64,000 bases of DNA from Gracilaria vermiculophylla. Its lineage: Eukaryota > Rhodophyta > Florideophyceae > Gracilariales > Gracilariaceae. The position numbers and the translations under genes were made by a program. Positions within the stretch are counted from its first letter, which is position 1. Every line of letters starts with the position of its first letter. The notes under the pieces were generated by a model, which was not told the DNA's origin, made no database searches, and worked only from the letters and a program-made list of their open reading frames with translations. Shown piece after piece: positions 62,871 through 64,000 of the stretch. The stretch spans positions 2,055,606-2,119,605 of the forward strand of contig JAHNZQ020000010.1 in assembly GCA_019155205.2 (NCBI GenBank). The letters run 5' to 3'.

Positions 62871-64000
62871 TCACTGTCTGACAGGATCGCCATACTTTTT
62901 ATGCAACTCTTCATAAACACTGTGCGGCAAAATACGTGAAGCCAAATCGGCAGCATGATGAAACTCATGTTTTGAAAAGTTAAACAGCGGTGGAAGCGGT
63001 TTGCCGTTGGGCAACTTGCACGTGGATGAACGAATTTCATCAAAGTAGGGGTGAGCCAGGCCTTGCATGGGTTTCAGTCTCATCGTGGGCGAGTACTGCA
63101 GCATTTTGGATACAAGGTCAATAGCGTCTGTGCTGGTGCGATGGCGGAACACCTTTGTCCAAGACAACGACTTGATCTGCGGGAACTTGAACTCTGTGTA
63201 ATTGCGATTCATAGACATGATCTCCTCTTTGGTGGGTGTGCCCAAAACCTTGATGATTTCGACGAGCTGATCCACACCAGATTCGCCGGGGAACAGTGGG
63301 TGCCCCAGCATTAGTTCGGCCATGACACAGCCAGTGGACCACACGTCGATGGCTGGGAAGTAGTCGGTGGCGCCGAAGATGAGCTCGGGGGCGCGGTAGT
63401 AACGGGAGCAGATGTAGCTGATGTTGGGTTCCTCGCGGACAAGCACCTTTGCTGAACCGAAGTCACACAACTTGAGCACCTGCGTGCTGGGGTTGAGCAG
63501 CAGGTTTTGCGGCTTGATATCGCGGTGGCAGATGCCCAGCGAGTGAATGTAAGCCAAGGCGCGCAATAGCTGGTAAATATACAACTTGATGTAGATTGTG
63601 GGGATGGGTGTCTTGACCTTGGAGTAGTGCTTGGAGATTCTGTATACGGTCTCTGGGACGAATTCGAGGACGAGATTGAGGTAGACTTCGTCGGGCTTGT
63701 CCCCGGATGAGTAAAAACAGTGCTTGAGTTGGCAGACGTTTGTGTGATCAATCATTCGCATAATTTGCAGCTCGCGGTTCTTGTAGCGCTTGTCCTGCAA
63801 GACCTTTTTGATGGCGACGGTTTCGCCGGTTTCGCGCACGGTGGCCTGGAAGACAACGCCGAAGGATCCATTGCCGATGACGCGGGCGGCGCTGTAACTG
63901 ATGGACTCCTTGGGGGTGGCGGAGGAGGAGGCGGAGGGGCGGGGGGCGGCGGCGGAGGGGGCGGGCCTGGCAGAGGGGTTGGATGAATGGTACGATTGCT
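62871..64000 (-). CDS. GSK3: GSK3/SHAGGY-like protein kinase, 5' end beyond the window
   Basis: The frame is open to the right edge, so the N-terminus is missing. The first visible part is Ser/Pro/Ala-rich ([20 protein letters not shown]). The kinase domain then begins with [20 protein letters not shown] (glycine loop) and [17 protein letters not shown] (catalytic lysine). [12 protein letters not shown] and DFGSAKVL follow. [19 protein letters not shown] carries the activation-loop tyrosine typical of GSK3. The C-terminus (LFNFSKHEF...[13 protein letters not shown]) has the usual GSK3 ending. GSK3 kinases act on primed substrates in hormone, glycogen and developmental signalling. All catalytic residues are present. 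Confidence 0.96.
   Translation of the reverse strand, partial: QSYHSSNPSARPAPSAAAPRPSASSSATPKESISYSAARVIGNGSFGVVFQATVRETGETVAIKKVLQDKRYKNRELQIMRMIDHTNVCQLKHCFYSSGDKPDEVYLNLVLEFVPETVYRISKHYSKVKTPIPTIYIKLYIYQLLRALAYIHSLGICHRDIKPQNLLLNPSTQVLKLCDFGSAKVLVREEPNISYICSRYYRAPELIFGATDYFPAIDVWSTGCVMAELMLGHPLFPGESGVDQLVEIIKVLGTPTKEEIMSMNRNYTEFKFPQIKSLSWTKVFRHRTSTDAIDLVSKMLQYSPTMRLKPMQGLAHPYFDEIRSSTCKLPNGKPLPPLFNFSKHEFHHAADLASRILPHSVYEELHKKYGDPVRQ

Overview
This is a window of eukaryotic nuclear DNA from a photosynthetic organism with compact, intron-poor genes. It is most consistent with a red alga, probably a multicellular florideophyte. The argument is indirect. About 25 genes are recognisable, and most are single open frames. 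Where introns occur they are short (67-145 nt), with GT-AG ends and a CTAAC-like branch point. Several products look plastid-targeted: a CDP-diacylglycerol synthase, a DUF177/YceD protein, and a small protein with a red-algal style presequence. A Golgi-type carbohydrate sulfotransferase is present, and bL21 is encoded with a mitochondrial-type leader. No species is claimed.

Layout. Positions 1-16,800 are repeat-rich and gene-poor. A C2H2 zinc-finger gene at the left has its start codon split by an intron. Next come two decayed Ty3/gypsy chromodomain retroelements on opposite strands (2.5-3.8 kb minus, 3.9-7.2 kb plus), a broken minus-strand reading frame of unknown family (7.3-9.8 kb), and a 0.93-kb inverted repeat (9,948-10,881). 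A silent AT-rich tract follows, then a second C2H2 gene with a decayed C2H2 copy beside it. From 16.8 kb onward the DNA is gene-dense housekeeping sequence.

Genes from 16.8 kb, in order: XRCC4-like DNA repair factor; unknown divergent gene; MOCS3/Uba4; SWI/SNF ATPase without bromodomain; plastid CDP-DAG synthase; beta-barrel envelope-type porin; 2H phosphoesterase-like protein; PPR protein; small plastid protein; degenerate SEY1/RHD3 GTPase; HDAC8-like deacetylase; organophosphate/phosphate antiporter; NDUFAF3-like complex I assembly factor; sulfotransferase; disordered protein; SND3/PHO88; THOC6; ASNSD1; RGG protein; cullin-3; VMA21-like membrane protein; eS6; DUF177; a six-helix channel with a non-canonical selectivity filter; bL21m; and a GSK3 kinase running off the right edge.

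The genes do not form operons. They share short divergent promoters (XRCC4-like/unknown, SWI/SNF/CDP-DAG synthase, eS6/DUF177) and tight tail-to-tail ends (THOC6/ASNSD1). The most notable observations are the SEY1-family protein that has lost its P-loop and membrane anchor, the channel with a TGEFPL-type filter, the start codon assembled across a splice junction, and the large inverted repeat beside head-to-head chromoviral remnants. No previously undescribed multi-gene system could be demonstrated.
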